Source of the DNA: Agelas oroides
Lineage: Eukaryota > Porifera > Demospongiae > Agelasida > Agelasidae
Length of the DNA: 64,000 nucleotides
Direction: 5' to 3'
Assembly (NCBI GenBank): GCA_949130485.1
Contig: OX422194.1
Span: forward strand, 6,026,699 to 6,090,698
The notes under the pieces were generated by a model that saw only the letters and a program-made list of their open reading frames with translations, had not been told where the DNA came from and searched no databases. Made by a program: the position numbers and the translations under genes. Positions 13,301 through 28,300 of this stretch are shown in pieces (positions within the stretch are counted from its first letter, which is position 1; every line of letters begins with the position of its first letter).

Positions 13301-16300
13301 TTGAAATAACAAAAAGGAAGTTGAGTTATATTTGAGGGTGCAGTGGCATAGATTGGCTGTGACTGCATGTTAATTTTAAGGTCTATGGTCATCTTTTCTG
13401 GCAAACTTTTGCAAAATGTTGGGCTGTAAGCAAAATCTAGGGTGTATGTAAAATTTTGGCTGTAAGTAAGGAATATGACAGGCCTATATGCTTGTCTTGA
13501 TGCCTCTTGCGAATTAAGAAACACCTTGGAGTTACCTCTTTCATCCATATAGACTTTCTGCTTGTAGGAAGAGTGGTGTTCGTCTAGTGTGGAGTCATAT
13601 GCATGGTTAATAAACTGCCTGACCTAGCTGAATATATGTCTGCATCTAGTCAATGTGTGCTTGATTGCAGTGCTGCTATATATATCAGTGGATAATTTGT
13701 TTATAAAGTAAAACAAATCACAGTAACTTCAACAAAATGCGCCACAGCACTTACTTCATAATCAGCAGTTTGTTACACTGTTATACATCATGAATTTTTT
13801 ATACACAGTGTCATTTTGTTTCTGGGGTCACAGCCCTGCACCATTCGCAGCACACTGTATCATAGGCAATTCATAATCACTGGGAGCTTGCTCAAGCGCT
13901 GTCTTTCAATATGGCTCTTTGGTAGTGATTCCTGGCTTTTCTGGTTCAGAAATCTTACTCCATTGCATGACCACTGGTTGGTCCTTCCTCTTTTTAAAGA
14001 TATACTGCAAACCAATAACAGCAGTAAGTAAATGTAAGTGGATAACTCACCACGCATGTCTCTGTGAAAAGTGTTTTGCTTGATGCCCTTTCAAAAAAAT
14101 CACCAGTACAATAAAAATTGCTGTTACCAGTATCAACAGCACAGCCACTACCAGCTCTGTTGTATGTTGCTGTGTGTCCGATAATTCTGCTGTCAACTGT
14201 TAGAGCTGCAAACGAACAAGAAATAAAGGTACAAGTGAAAGATCAGGCTGGCAAATAATTGGATCACTTGAACCATAAAAGTCATCTCAGTTGCATTGGT
14301 GTGACACATGATCCCCCACACATCTGCCAGAAATGCTGATTTATAAGTCTTCTGAAAAAGTGACTGTTTTAACCAAGAAATGAGCCACAGCAACTCAGTG
14401 GTGGATTTGAGTTCCGTACACATAAGCACTCTTTCGTGACCAAATACGGAAACACTTGAAAGAGCGCCCAACCTCATTTGGCACGCTTGTAAGGTGCTCT
14501 ACTTGAGGCCTCTCTTTCACAAGACTACAGTATTAGCATTCTCAAAAAAACTACTGCTGAAGACAAAGTACGTGGTATAATTACTAAGTGGCAATGTGGC
14601 AAGTAGATTGTGGTTAATTAAAGTTTTGAACCTCACCAATTTTGTGATTAGTGGGATGTTGCCATGGTGACTCTTGTTGATACTTTGAGGCGGCTTTGAA
14701 ACCATTCCAGATGCCAACAAAATGAACACTAAAAGAGTGTGCACAACACGAATAAACATAATCAATTGGAAACACTGCACAGAAATAATAATTATAAAAC
14801 AGATTTGCATATTTTTAGCCTCCTTCCAATGGTTACCAACTGGTTGAAGAGAATACCGTATAGCGCTAAATTTTGTAGGGTCAAAATTTTCACGAATAGC
14901 AGTTTTTGAAGATTTCGTTGAATTAATGTCACGAATTCGCTGTCTAAACCGCGCATGTGCAGCACACGTAATGAACTTTGGGCATGGCATACAAGACTAC
15001 TTCTATCCAATGTGCACTGTCACACCATTGGATCCTTGAATCAAACTTTGACTGCAGTAATGGTGATGTGAATTTGTATGATTCTGTGTACAGGTCTGTC
15101 GATAAAGCAACACGTGCAGTGATCACCAGCCTATTTCAGCCATCTGCTGTTAAGATTCAGATCAGGAGGGTGGCCTCTTTGCTATAGCTACAACTATTGC
15201 TCTTGCTCATAGTATCAAGCCATCATCTTTCGACCAATCAGCAATGAGAAGTAAATTGTTAGATTTGATGTCACCATTTCCATGATTTTGACTAGATACT
15301 ATCAGTAAATGTTGTAATGGTAAGGTTTACTCTAATAATTGTGTTATGAAGTGAAAAAAAATACAAACACTTAACGTGTGTTATGATGTAATATGAAAAT
15401 TATACAAATGCAATCATAATTACTCCACTATTACAGCTCCTCTAAAGCCATTCACTACTGTAACAATCTCTGGCTCAGCTTCGAGATAGTCATACAAGTT
15501 CATCATCCATCTGGCTCCTAGTGGCTTGACAGTGCTCAACTTGAGGTCGACTAGTACAACTTGTGTATCATCCTTTAGTTGCTTGCATATCTGCTTTGCA
15601 TACCAATCATGGAATTGTCGTATAAGGAACTCCTTAGCTGCTTTGTTCACGCTGATGTTGAGCAGCTGTAAACGATCAGTACAGTTGGCAGGGATCATGA
15701 CTCTGTCAAGGTGGTTTTTTCCAGAAGCTTGAAGAATGGATCAGTCATTTGAGCAGAAAAGTGATCAGAGATCACAAGGGCAGGGTGGTCATGTGTGAGT
15801 TTCAGTTCTTTTCTTTTGTTGCTGACATAGGGAACCAAGATGTGCTCCACATAAGTGGTTATGACTTAATGTCACATCCCAATCTTGTGGAAATGGAACA
15901 CCTGGAAGGCACCAAGGTGTTGTACCCTTGTAGATGAGTCCCCCCCCCCCCCCCCCGCAAACACAGCCGTTATTTGCCTTTCGTCATCTACTGCAGTGAT
16001 TTCTACACGTTTGGCCCCTTCTTTCTTCATGGTCCATTAACCAACGGGGATGTAATGAATACCAGTTTGGTCCCAGTTGATGACAAGGTCATGTGGGATC
16101 TCTTCCATCTCTACAACTGCACTGATGTCAAAGAAGAACTGATTCTTCACAGCCTCAAAATCGTCAATGTCAGCTTTGGCCTTCGTTTCACAAATCCCAT
16201 ATGCTCAGGAAGATGCTTGGTCAAGCTCTTAGTCAAGGCAATATGCTCCCCATTAGCTGCAAGGAGATTGCTATCTTTGCTTCTGACGATGCCTTCAGCC

Positions 16301-19300
16301 ACACCAATGGCAATGGCTGTAATAACTACAATTCTCACAAAGGGCTTTCAGGCTCTAACCTGCAATTCTACTTCCTCACCGAGTGGTAAGGGACGGCCTC
16401 TTCTCTTAGTAGGGAGTGCTTCAACCTTCTCGTTTTTCCCTTCCTTTCGCTGTCTTTGAAGCTGTGCTGTGTAAGCATTCTTCCAGGTGTGCGCTGAGCT
16501 TTCGTTTAGAGGTTCAGGAAGCTTAGTAGCATAGTATCGTGCTGTTGCTAACATTCGATCCGTGTTTTGCTGCTCACCTTCCTACTTTGGCCTTTTTCTC
16601 TTTTCTCCGTACTCAATTTCAGGTAGGTTCCCCTAGCCTTCACTCCAGCAGATTGCTGCAATGCAGCCATTCATTATTTGCAGCAGATATCGTACGTGAA
16701 GGTATCTCTTTGGGAAGTGTTCCTTGCAGGTTTGCCAGCACTGGTAAATTTTCACAGATGCTAGCCACGTGGCTGGCGCACACACATGCACGCAGTGTTG
16801 CAATAATTATTTCGTGAATAATATTTACGTGCTATGAGTCCAACTGCAAATATAGCGAAAATTTCATGTCCGCTAAAATTTCCCGTCCTACGGTACTTGC
16901 GTGTCTAGTACAAAAGCTTCATGAAGGGAATGCTGAGAAGTTTATTGTGAGTATGACATGTACTTTTATTGCGTGTTATGCGTGCTTTGTGTTTATCTGT
17001 TTCTTTTCATTCCCCAGTCCCACCTCCCTCTGCTCCAAACATCACCATGGCAGTCTCCCAGTCCCCCACATCCATCAACCTTACCTGGACCCAGCCAGAA
17101 GGGGAGGTTGTGGACAGCTATGAGGTGTCATTCTCCTACCAGGGACCTTGCAGTGGGTTCAACCACACCAACACTACTACTGTGAATGGTACTACCAGGC
17201 AGTACACACTGACAGGAGTGCAGGAGTTCAGTAACTACACTGTGACTGTGGTGGCAGTACATGGTGCTGGGAGGAGTGAAGGGAGCAGTGTGAATGTTGT
17301 AACCATGGCAGATGGTACGTTTGTCACTCGTAATTCTTACAATTCCCCATAGCATAAACCGTTTCTGGTACTTTCAGTATTTGTTGTTCTCCAAAATCAA
17401 ATCTGGAGTTGGTCCAGTAGTAATGTCTCTAATACTGTATTGTCCCGGGCAAGCACCCATCCCCCCAATTTTGACAGTTTTATGGTTTTCGAAGTCCTCC
17501 GTGTAACCGCCCCCATGCTAAATTCTTGCATAGAGAATCGAAAGTAGGTCCGCTGAGCTCATTACATAGCTGCGATCATTCTTATGTGCTTCAGTCGCCA
17601 CGAAATCTGGCAGCAAAGTTTTGCACACACCTGTCTGTAATTTCACTCGCAGCGTTCTTTGCTTGCAGCACAAAATTTGTGTACTGCAAGCAATGAATGT
17701 CGTGGAAGCTTGGCAACAAGGCTACAGGTTGGTCAGCTTTCTAGCACAATTACAGCTTTCTCCACCATTGGGCTGGCCTTGACGAAGCACGGGTGAAGTG
17801 ACAACAGTTTAACCATTCAAGCACTTTCTCTGTGCAACCGCCCACGCTCAATTTTTGGTGCTTGAGCTACAAGCGTCCATGGGCGCTTGCCCAGCACAAT
17901 ACGTATATATGCACAAAAACACTTGTACTATATGGATGTTGAGCTCTCCATCCAATGGTGTTGAGATTGCTTCCATTCCAGCCTGAAGACTAGGTTGGGA
18001 TTTAGAGCAGCAAGCATCCAGCTTGAGCAAGTTATCTATGTATCAATTTGAAAAATTATCTTCCTGTTCACTGTTCACACCGGCCCTGTCAATCCTCTAA
18101 GTCCTCTACGTATTGATGGGTACCGGTTTTGCAAAATAGATTTTAGATGCATTCCACCTGTTAGTCAATCTCACCTATATATAAATTGTTCCAACTGCCC
18201 AACCCCTATTCAACAAGCCACAACCCACTTTTTCTCCTGCCACAATTTAATCACACGCACATCTTCATAGAAAAACCTTCAGCACTCACTTTGCTATCCA
18301 CTACTACACACTGTTTAGTATAGGTAATCCATGTATTCAAGTGCTGTTTGGGAATAATTACATGAGTAACAGGAAAAGTAATTGCACTCGTGTAATTTAT
18401 GCCCGTTGTGAGTCCAATTAAATCTAACAAGAATTTAGGTGCTTGGACACTAATCATATACTTCCACTCTCTGAAGCCATGCGTGCACCAACAGCACCTT
18501 GCTAAGTATTCCATGTCTCAAATGGGCAAAAGCACTGAACCTGGTATATGTATCCCTTGTCGCCCGACAGAATGTGTTTATAATTAGGACGAAGTGAACA
18601 GGTTTTAGCAGGCTCAGTGGAGGCACAGTGGAATGCCAGTTCACAGCTAGTTGGTTGGCAGGCCAAGCCATGATTGTGCAATAACTTGACATTCGAACAC
18701 ATCACTTCCACTTCTATGCTATACCTGATACCTCTTCATTCTTTTCTCACAGCATTTCCACTGATTTTCAGTGATAGAAAGTAAGCAGAATGTGGCACAG
18801 TAACTATAATTGAATTGTGGTTGCTACAGGGCTGATTGTGAATTTGTGCGAAAAAAAACAATACAAAAAACAATTGTGACATGCAACATCTGATTGGCAT
18901 GTAACAAGGTTGTCAATATGCATGGTTCTTACAAGCAGGCAACAACCATGTTGACAAGGTTGTAAAATGGTTGTCAGAAACCTGGAATTGAAACTGTCAG
19001 CAGGTTGTCGACATGGTTGTAACAGGTAGATGACAACTATCTGGACAACATGGATGTGACAACCTATGTTGTCAGCCTGTTTACAAAGCTGTGACATGGT
19101 TGCAACATTACAGATGTCTTTCATTTACAAGAATGAGGTAAGAAGGTAACAAGGTGATACATGCAGGAAGTGGTATGAAGTTCAGCTTGATCGTTCAAAG
19201 GAGTGGCACTTCAAGGTACGGTCAGCTTTGGAAAGTCAAAGAGTGGCTCCTGGAGGATATGATAAAAAGGCCATGGATTTAGAGCTGATTAGTCATGAGT

Positions 19301-22300
19301 AATTACAATATGTATACTGCATATATAGGACCAAAATGTCACCTTCATGCATACCGCGTATAATCGGTTAATAAACCACATGCATCTCCCTGAATAAACT
19401 ACGGAAGTACAGCATCTCTTGGGCTTCATAAATATCAAGACAGATCTCAAGCTATGCCTTGTTACTCAACAAGCAAAGCCACAGACGGTACACACAACAT
19501 TCAGCAGGTAAACATCCTCCATAAACCAGTTATATGTAACTTCTGACAACCCTGGAAAGCCTTTGTCTGTCCCTTATTTCACTCTGTAGAGCTTCGTTTG
19601 ACTTCCCTGACGCTTTAATTGTTGAAAAAAAGCTTGCTAAAAATTGACATCACATGAGTATCTATTTACGCATTTGAGGTTAATTGCATTCCATTTAATC
19701 TCATGTATAATCAGTTGATTGCTCATGCATTGTTACGAAACAATAACAAATTAATGATGGTACTGTACGTAGTCTCATAAAAGTACCAAACTCCAGTGTT
19801 TGGCTCAATTTACTGCAAGGGGTCAAGCTTCCTTGAATAAATGATCACCTTCGTACTTATCTTCATGTGGCCGGACAAGTTGAGATTATGTGTATCTGAG
19901 GCAAAAAAAATTGTAATATACTTCTTTTTCCCAAATCATACGTTAAAAGCCGTGCATGCTAAGCTTAGAGACGGTATAAGATATAGAGTAAGTCAGCAAT
20001 CATCGGACGACATGTATAATTGGACACTCTAACGCGGAGAGAAAACTGAGTAAACACGCGGTACCTGGTGTACCAAAAATGACGCCCACACATTGTTTCC
20101 TGTTGACGCTAGAAGCAATAAAATGACCTTACGAAAAACATTAGTGTATCTATTTTCAGACATTGTTGTCTGTGCCTTCTCGGAAGCTGCTTTTGGAGAG
20201 ATTTTAGCATGGATACGATGCCCCAAGACCCCTCCAATTCGCAATCAGTTTTCGTCGCAGTAGCTGCTTTGAGCACTCGGGAGCACGACTGAACATGGAC
20301 CAGGGTCATCCAATCGATAATCGGACAGTGAAATTTGTCGTTTCTTGCTGTGTTGTCTCCAAACAAGATAAAGTCTCCACAATACTGGTATCAGTAGAAT
20401 CTACAGGCCCTTGGCTACATGCTGGTACTTGTCTGGTGTTTGTGCGTTATGTAGTTCTCGAGATATTGCACGATATCGTTCGAACTCACCTATTTATACT
20501 GCACGTAAATCAACTAGCGTATGTTACGGAAAGAAACATGGAATACAGATATATCTCGGACGGTCATTTTATCGCTTCTAGCGTCAACAGGAAACAATGA
20601 GCGGGCGTCATTTTTGGTACACCAGGTACCGCGTACCTCCGCTACAGTCTTGCGGTATCGCCGAATGTTTACACAGTTTTCCCTCAGCGTTTGAGTGCAT
20701 GTCCAAATATAGCTGTCGTCCGATAATTGCTAACTTACTCTAGTACAAAGTCATTAAGTACATTGCCACATACAGTTTTCCTTTGGTAGTTGGCACACTT
20801 GTCCTTGACAGCATCCACTAAAATGCTTCTAGATACATTCATCTCAGATTGCATAAAGCCTGCACGTAAAAAGCATACATGTATATGGGCTTAAATAATC
20901 ACAAACAATAAGGTGATCCCATCAGGTATGTGCAGAGGAAGATGGAATGTATCACATGATTTCTGGGTGGGCGTGTCAACTACACATACTGTATTTTCAT
21001 CAATTGAAAGCTATTGGAGACCTGTATCCAACAGTCCACCCTTCAATTTTGGAGAGACAACCAAAGTGCATTCACAAAGCATGACAGAGCTCGATCCCTG
21101 CATTTCAAGAGTGCCACAAGATTCTTACCTTCACTAGTACTCGTGGTATAGCTCCACAATGTAGTCATGTATCACACTGCTGTGAAGTGCTGACTTGCGA
21201 ACTATGAACGCTAACATTCCTAATCTCGTTCTGAGACCGAATGTTTGCTGGTTGCCCACTCAACCACTAATTAGTCTGGGAACGAGATTGTATGATTCCG
21301 GGTGAAACAGAGGTTCCATCCTCCTCTGAGGTACATGCTTGTTAAATAGAGGAATTACATGTGATGTTATCACTGTCACACTTTCCGCATACGTGCCGCC
21401 ATGTTGGAAGGCGAGCAATTGAAGTGTAACAAAGTTTATATGGTGAGGCTATTCCACTGGTTTGTTTTGAGGTATAGAGCATGCGTTTAGTTTCAACTTT
21501 AGACTATGCAGAGGGCTAGTGTGGACATTGAAATTACCAGTACATGTAAGGCCCTTCCAACCGGTATTCCTGTTTCTGGTCAGGGGTTTTCCCTGGCATT
21601 GATGCTGGCAGGCGGGTGCTTAGCAACCTAGCAACCAAGTACTTTCGACACAAAACACTACAGTTCGCTACACAACAGCCAAGTGATAAAATGGCACAAA
21701 AAGAATGAGCTGAGACCTACAAGTAAGACAGACACCTTTCCTATTTTGCTTAATGATTTTAGTTTACTAGGCTGATGGCGATAGATACAACCGATTTACA
21801 ACTCACCTCAAATCCACCATATTGCTCATGTGCAGAAGTTGAGTTGTTGAAATTGCGTAAGGCGTAATAGTTGATGTGGGCGGAGGTGCAGAAACAGGAA
21901 TACCAGTTGGAAGAAATGTTACTTGTAGGAGCGTTGCTAGAGCAGGAAGTTTGCCATTCTTGGTGGGCACTAAATAGAAAGTACACATGCAAACCTGCGA
22001 TCTGATTGGTCCATCCATAAAGTAAGGGCCCTAATTCGGGACAGGTCCTAATTTGGGACACTTCCAATTTCTACCGTTTTTTCTGGCAGCTCTCATCCTT
22101 TTTAAGCCCCTCTAGACCTCAGAACAGGCAGTCCTATGTGGAATCAGTCAATTTAAGTATCCCGAAATGGCCACCACCCCCCCCCCCCCCCCGTTACTAC
22201 CTTTACATGGAGCTGACAAGATTGTTTGAATCTGTTGATATAAACTATGCAGTACATACCATAACCCCACCAGATTTACAGTCCAATGACACAGAAACTT

Positions 22301-25300
22301 GAACGTGTGCATTTTTTGTTATGACACAGGAATGTATTGTTGGCTGTAACTATGTATGCCATGTAATGTACTTTTACTAGAAGCTAGTTAGGTGGAAATT
22401 GGTGACATACTTCTTGACCTTGATAACCAAACTGCTTGTTCTCCAACATTGTTTAGGCACAGTGGTCCCTACACTGGACATTACTATCGCCAGTGACCAT
22501 GATGGTAGTCCCTTCATTGCTGGACTGTCTTACAACCTCACCTGCACTGTCACACTGGAGAATGCAGCAGGAACCCCAACTGTTGAATGGTTGAACCCCA
22601 ACAACAACCCACTAGACAATAACAGTAACATCACTGTGGGGGATACAGTGACAGTGAACTGCTCCACCTATACCACCACCCTGGAATTCACTACCCTACA
22701 CACATCCCATGGTGGACAGTACAGCTGCCAGGCTACCATCCGAGCTTCCAGCAACACTGCTGCTGTAAACATCACTGTGCTAAGTAAGAGCAATTCCAAT
22801 AGACACTTTCTGTAAAGCATATGTGGCAGTCCCGGGTGGAAATCGAACATTATTCTGTTGCGTAATTCGACCGCGTTACCGTGTTTGAAGCACTGTGGCG
22901 CAAAACTTTCGTTAAGGGCGGGGCTCATACACGTAGCAAAGGTGCATGAATACCTGATAAGTCTACGTACCGTGTATGAGCCCCGTCCTGAACAGAAGTT
23001 CTGCGCTACACCACTTTGAACGCGGTAACGCGGTCGAAATATACACGCAACGGAATAATGTTCAATTTCTAACCGGGACTGCCACATATTGAATTGAAGT
23101 TTGGTCCACAATGTAGCTGAAAAGGTGTACAGCATAGTAGGATTTTGCAGTTCCCAACTCTAGCCAGGCACTATAAGCTGTGCACCTAGAGGCTACCTTA
23201 CTTTTCCATCATCAGAGCAGTCATACTAGTGATACTAGACTACAGCCAATGTTTTAATTGATATTCCTGCAGAGTACATCAAACAGTGTAAACAAAACAG
23301 CTGGTTGGTAGCAATTAGCAAAATAACAATTTGCCATACCTAGTGGGTGGTGACACAATGCATCAAGACACTCAGCTCACAAGGACGTGCATCATTACTT
23401 TCAGCTCTCTGCCGAAGAGAGAGTCATTTTTCCAGCATCTTGTTGCCAACAGTTAACTCCATTTTGCAACTTAAGTGGTGCGAGGAGCCAGCTTGCTTAG
23501 CAAGTACTGACATCCCCCATGGCAACAATCATCCAAGGAGCTTCTTGTAGTATTGTAGCACTAGCTATGGTTACCATGTTACAAATCAGAATTTGTATGA
23601 GAACCACAACTTGCGCAATTAGAGTCCTTAAGCTTCACCCTTGGACTGGAATTATTATTATTATTGCAGTTATTTGCTTCCCATACAGCCCAGTTAAAGC
23701 TGTGATTTTATCTTGTGCTCACCGCTTCTGTCTATAAATCTAATAAGTCAGTCCTAAAGTCTCAGAAATAAGGAGTAATAATTCTTCTTGTTATGACAAC
23801 AGGCATACACCTATATATCACTTGTAGTCAACAATATTTGTGTTTGGCCTAAGTTTCAAGAATAGAGGTGTGTCCACAGTCAAGTCTTCAATTCTAGTCA
23901 TGGAAGTCATGCAGATAATAAACCACACATCTCATAACAGAAAGTAGACCAGCATTCAGATAACGCTATCTGCTGTAGCTAAGGCAAGATGTTTTATGTA
24001 TAACAGAAGGATATTTGTACATACATGCATACATATCCCTTCCTTCCCACTGGTGCAGGAGGTGTCGGGTTCTCACTCAATGGTGCAACATACCAGAACA
24101 ACAGTCTTATGACTCTGGAGGACATCGGTGAAGGTGATGATGCCCTGCTCTGCTGGACTGAGAATGCTTCTTGTTGTCGACCTCCTTACACTGAGTCCAA
24201 TGGGCAATCAGCCATAGAGAACTGGTTCTTCCCCAATGGAACTAGAGTTCCTAGCAGTGATAACCAATGGGACTTCCACAGAACAAGAGGTCGTATGGTG
24301 GTAAGTCTGCACAGGAGGAGAGATGGAAAGGATGGAGTTTACCACTGTGAGGTACCTGATGCAATGAACATCATCCAGACCATATACATTGGAGTGTACT
24401 CAGCAGATGCTGGTGAGAGGTACACGTGTGCTGTAGTGTTTATAAGTACAGGCATAGACAAAACAGGGCTAGCAATTGATTAACAGTCAGTCAATAGCAT
24501 TTTTAAACATCACTGATGCTACTACTAGCTTTATTCCCGGATCAAGTGACAGACAAGAAGGAGAAAAGGCCTGGATTCAGCCATTTGTGCATGTGCTTGA
24601 TTATCACTGATTTAAGCACATGTTTATCAATGGGAGGGTGCAAATGACGTTTTAATATACTCACATTGTCAATTGTACGATGTTATTATTTGCCGTACTT
24701 GAGTTTTGAAATTTTAGTCTAGTGTCTGACCCAGTATTGTCTTGGCAATAAAGAGCTGCAGCAGAAAGAACAGACAGGAATACCTCCTGTGATGGTTTTA
24801 CCGATAGGCAGTTCCTTTGACTGACTCCATGAGAGATCACTGCTTCAAATCAGGACTACCTTATTGCTGTATGGGCACAATCAAGTTCTTTTACACACCA
24901 TATCCTTTGACTATATATGTAGGTTACCATGACAAATATATAAACAGTATAACATTTAGCATCAATATTTGACATAACAAATGTACGGAAGTGTATCAAA
25001 AGAATGCAATAGCAGCAGAATTCAACCATGAACAGCTGAAAGTAGGGATATGTTGTTACTGTACTGCCTCCTCTAGCACAAAAAAAAACAACATTGAGTT
25101 TTAATATTGTGTATGAGCACACGTCAGAGTTTTATTATTATTATTGGCAGTAATAGTTTGAAAATGTACCACTGTAGAAAAGGGGGTTGGAATGAGCAGG
25201 GCGAGGCTTGTGGGTACCACTGCTCATGGAAAATGCCTTGAAATGAAGAATGAGCAGGTTTGTAGAGATAAAACACTGACTATACAGCTTTGCAAGCTGC

Positions 25301-28300
25301 ACAATTCATGCAAGGCAAGCTGAAATACACTTATGGTCTTACAGATGAGCAGCCAGTACCGTGTATCACTGAGTGCCGTACAAGTCTTACAGATAAGCAA
25401 GTAAGACCGTAAGCTTACCTTGCATGAATTGTGCAACTTCCAAAGCTATATAGTCACTGTAGAGATGCACCGATTATCGGATCGGTTATCGGTATCGGGC
25501 CGATAATGCGCTTTCTGGGCAGTATCAGCATCGGCAAATGCTACTGATAACCGGTAATGACGCATGCACATTGCAGAACCACGTGCTAGCAATTTTTGTC
25601 TTCGAACGCTGTACTCGTGCAAGGCGCGGCTTTGTAAAGCTGTCTTGGATGGTGCTACTTGCCTCGCTACTGGAGAGGAAGATTCCACAGTAACTCACAG
25701 AGGAATAGAATTATTATAAGGTATGTATTGCTAGAGCTGCTGTAAATGAAAGTGTATGTGTCATAATGTGAGGACTCCCACACTAAGCACATGTAGTTTG
25801 CAAGTGCAGCAGTTTCTACTTCTACTTAGACCATAGCTGAAGTCATTTTGTAATCTAGTCAGTTGCTAGTCATATAACCCACCTAGATACGAGGCATACT
25901 TGATGGTTAAAACACTACCTGGTACTTGCCAGCTAGTGTTTTAACCATCAAGTACTTCGTATCTAGGTGGATTATATGACTTAGAACACTGATATTCAAT
26001 TTTTATTTTCAACTTTCATATTTCAAATTTGCTTGTTATAGTCATTTACAACAAAAATGCATACAGTACACATACAATGTTTAGTTGAAGGTAGCATTTT
26101 GGCTGGTGTCTTCTTAACATCCTCCTTTTGTGTTGTGCCTGAGTCTTCATATTCCTCCAACACAGCAATTAGCAGCCTATTGGTAGTTTGGTCCTCGAAC
26201 TGCTCTATTGCAGCTAGTAGCACTCAGGCCGCAGAAACTGGCGGTTGTTCAGCTCCTGCTCACTTCATGTGGACTACTATTGGGTTCACCGAAAAACTCT
26301 CTGCAGACTTCGTCCCCACATAGCTCACATACATGTAGTATTGAATCACAAGACGGTTTGACATCACAGCGTTGGAATCTATGGGATTTATAAGCCTGTG
26401 CGCAAAGCCTCATTAAACTCATGTACTTTGCACTTGGGTTTTATGAGGCTTTGCTTGGGCTTCTAAACCCTGTAGATAAATTTTCAATTTCACTTGGAAG
26501 CATTTGAATTTATGATGATTGTTTGTTCTTTGTGAACAACACAGGTCTATGCTTTCATACTTTACAGACCATGCATCTTCCCCTCGCCTTCCTTTCCCAC
26601 CTTTCTTCTCTCTTACTATAAAAAAAACCAGCAGGAACAAGTCACAAAAAAGTTTTCCGAATGAAAACAAGCGCATGTAGGGATGGAACCCTCAAAAACC
26701 AGCCGAACAAGATGGGAATGACACCACAACACATTCAACCATCCCTACATCTTGTGCCATTTTGCCAACTATATGCACAACAAAAAACTCTCTACACACT
26801 CACTAAATGAACACGGTACTCAGCACTGCTCACTCCACAGCCTTCCACATAAAAGACAATCCATATCTGCCACATTCAGCAGCAATAAAATTTCACAACA
26901 TAACCCAACATACCATACAGACCCACCACTGCTCACAGTTTCTGCATACAAGACAAACTATACCTCCCATGCTCAGTAGCAACTACATTACATCCACCCA
27001 CAACATGACACACTCTCCATGCACATCAACATGCATACACACCCAGCAATACCCTCCCCACTGTCTTGCACAACCCTCCTATGCACACAACTAACAAACA
27101 CAAAACATAGTTGGCAAAATGGCACAAGATGTAGGGATGGTGTGAATGTGTTGTGGTGTCGTTCCCATCTTGTTTGGCTGGTTTTTGAGGGTTCCATCCC
27201 TACATGCACTTGTTTTCATTCAGAAAACTTTTTTGTGACTTGTGTGTAATGAATTGCTAGCTGCTTTGAGTTTGTCTAAACTATCTACGTAAAATTTAAC
27301 TAGTTGTCATTCTGATGAGAACAGTAGACTTCAACAGACCATACATAGCTCTCTAAAAAGCAGACAAAAACCCCACTTTTCTCATACAATAAACATGGTT
27401 GCTTCATACGTGGAGTAACGCAATGTAATAACTTTTGCTTGTATATCCATCCATACAGGCTCACCCAATGTAACTAGCCTAACGTTCAATAGCAATTATA
27501 ACACTCTCACCTGCACCTCCACTGGCGGACCTGCTACCGCTGTCACCTGGAGGAAGGATGGAGCTGTGATAACTCTCAATGCTACCTACCAGCAGACCAA
27601 GAGAGTAGTGGATCCTGTTGCAGGTACCTACCAGACAGTGCTCTCCATTGATCCATCAGTGGGTCAGAGTGACATTTTTGGGTCATACAACTGCACAGTG
27701 GAGAATGACAGGGGTAAATCATCATTGACAGTGGTGGTAGCAGGTGAGACTATTGTTGGATATGTTTTCACACATACTACTCACAATCTATATAACATAC
27801 TTGGTATATACTGATCATCCCTGCATGTCCTTGACGCAGTTGTGGTCTGTGAAATACTCTTAGCCTAGCCTTCTTATACCCAGATCACGTGTCCTCAGTA
27901 TTTAGCCGAGAACTTGTGTGAAGTGAGTTTGTGTGATACTGGCCTTCAGTTTGCACTACATCTAATATCTTGAGGATGGATGAGATTGGCTTCCTGGCAT
28001 GCAATAGACTGGGATGTTGATTTTCTCTTGTATTTTTGTGTTAATTGGTTTCAGTGTGGGATATATTCAGTGTTTGAGATGGGCTAGATCACTTAGCAAT
28101 ATGAAGAGTTGGGAATATAAAAGTGCCACAGTTTACATTTATTTGTATTTCAAACATCCAATCTCTCAGGCTAAAGACTGCAAATGATTTTATAACAGTA
28201 TTAGGAATCAATATCATGGAGCCTAGCCTCATTGCACGAAAGGGCTAGCTAGTTACACTAGTTGGAAAATAAAAGTTGTCAAGACACCCACTACCAACTC

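Noticed and set aside
23519-23737. Candidate signal peptide exon for the Cys-Cys module
   Set aside because: The hydrophobic stretch is broken by charged and cysteine residues, and the only phase-1 donor follows an unnatural end.
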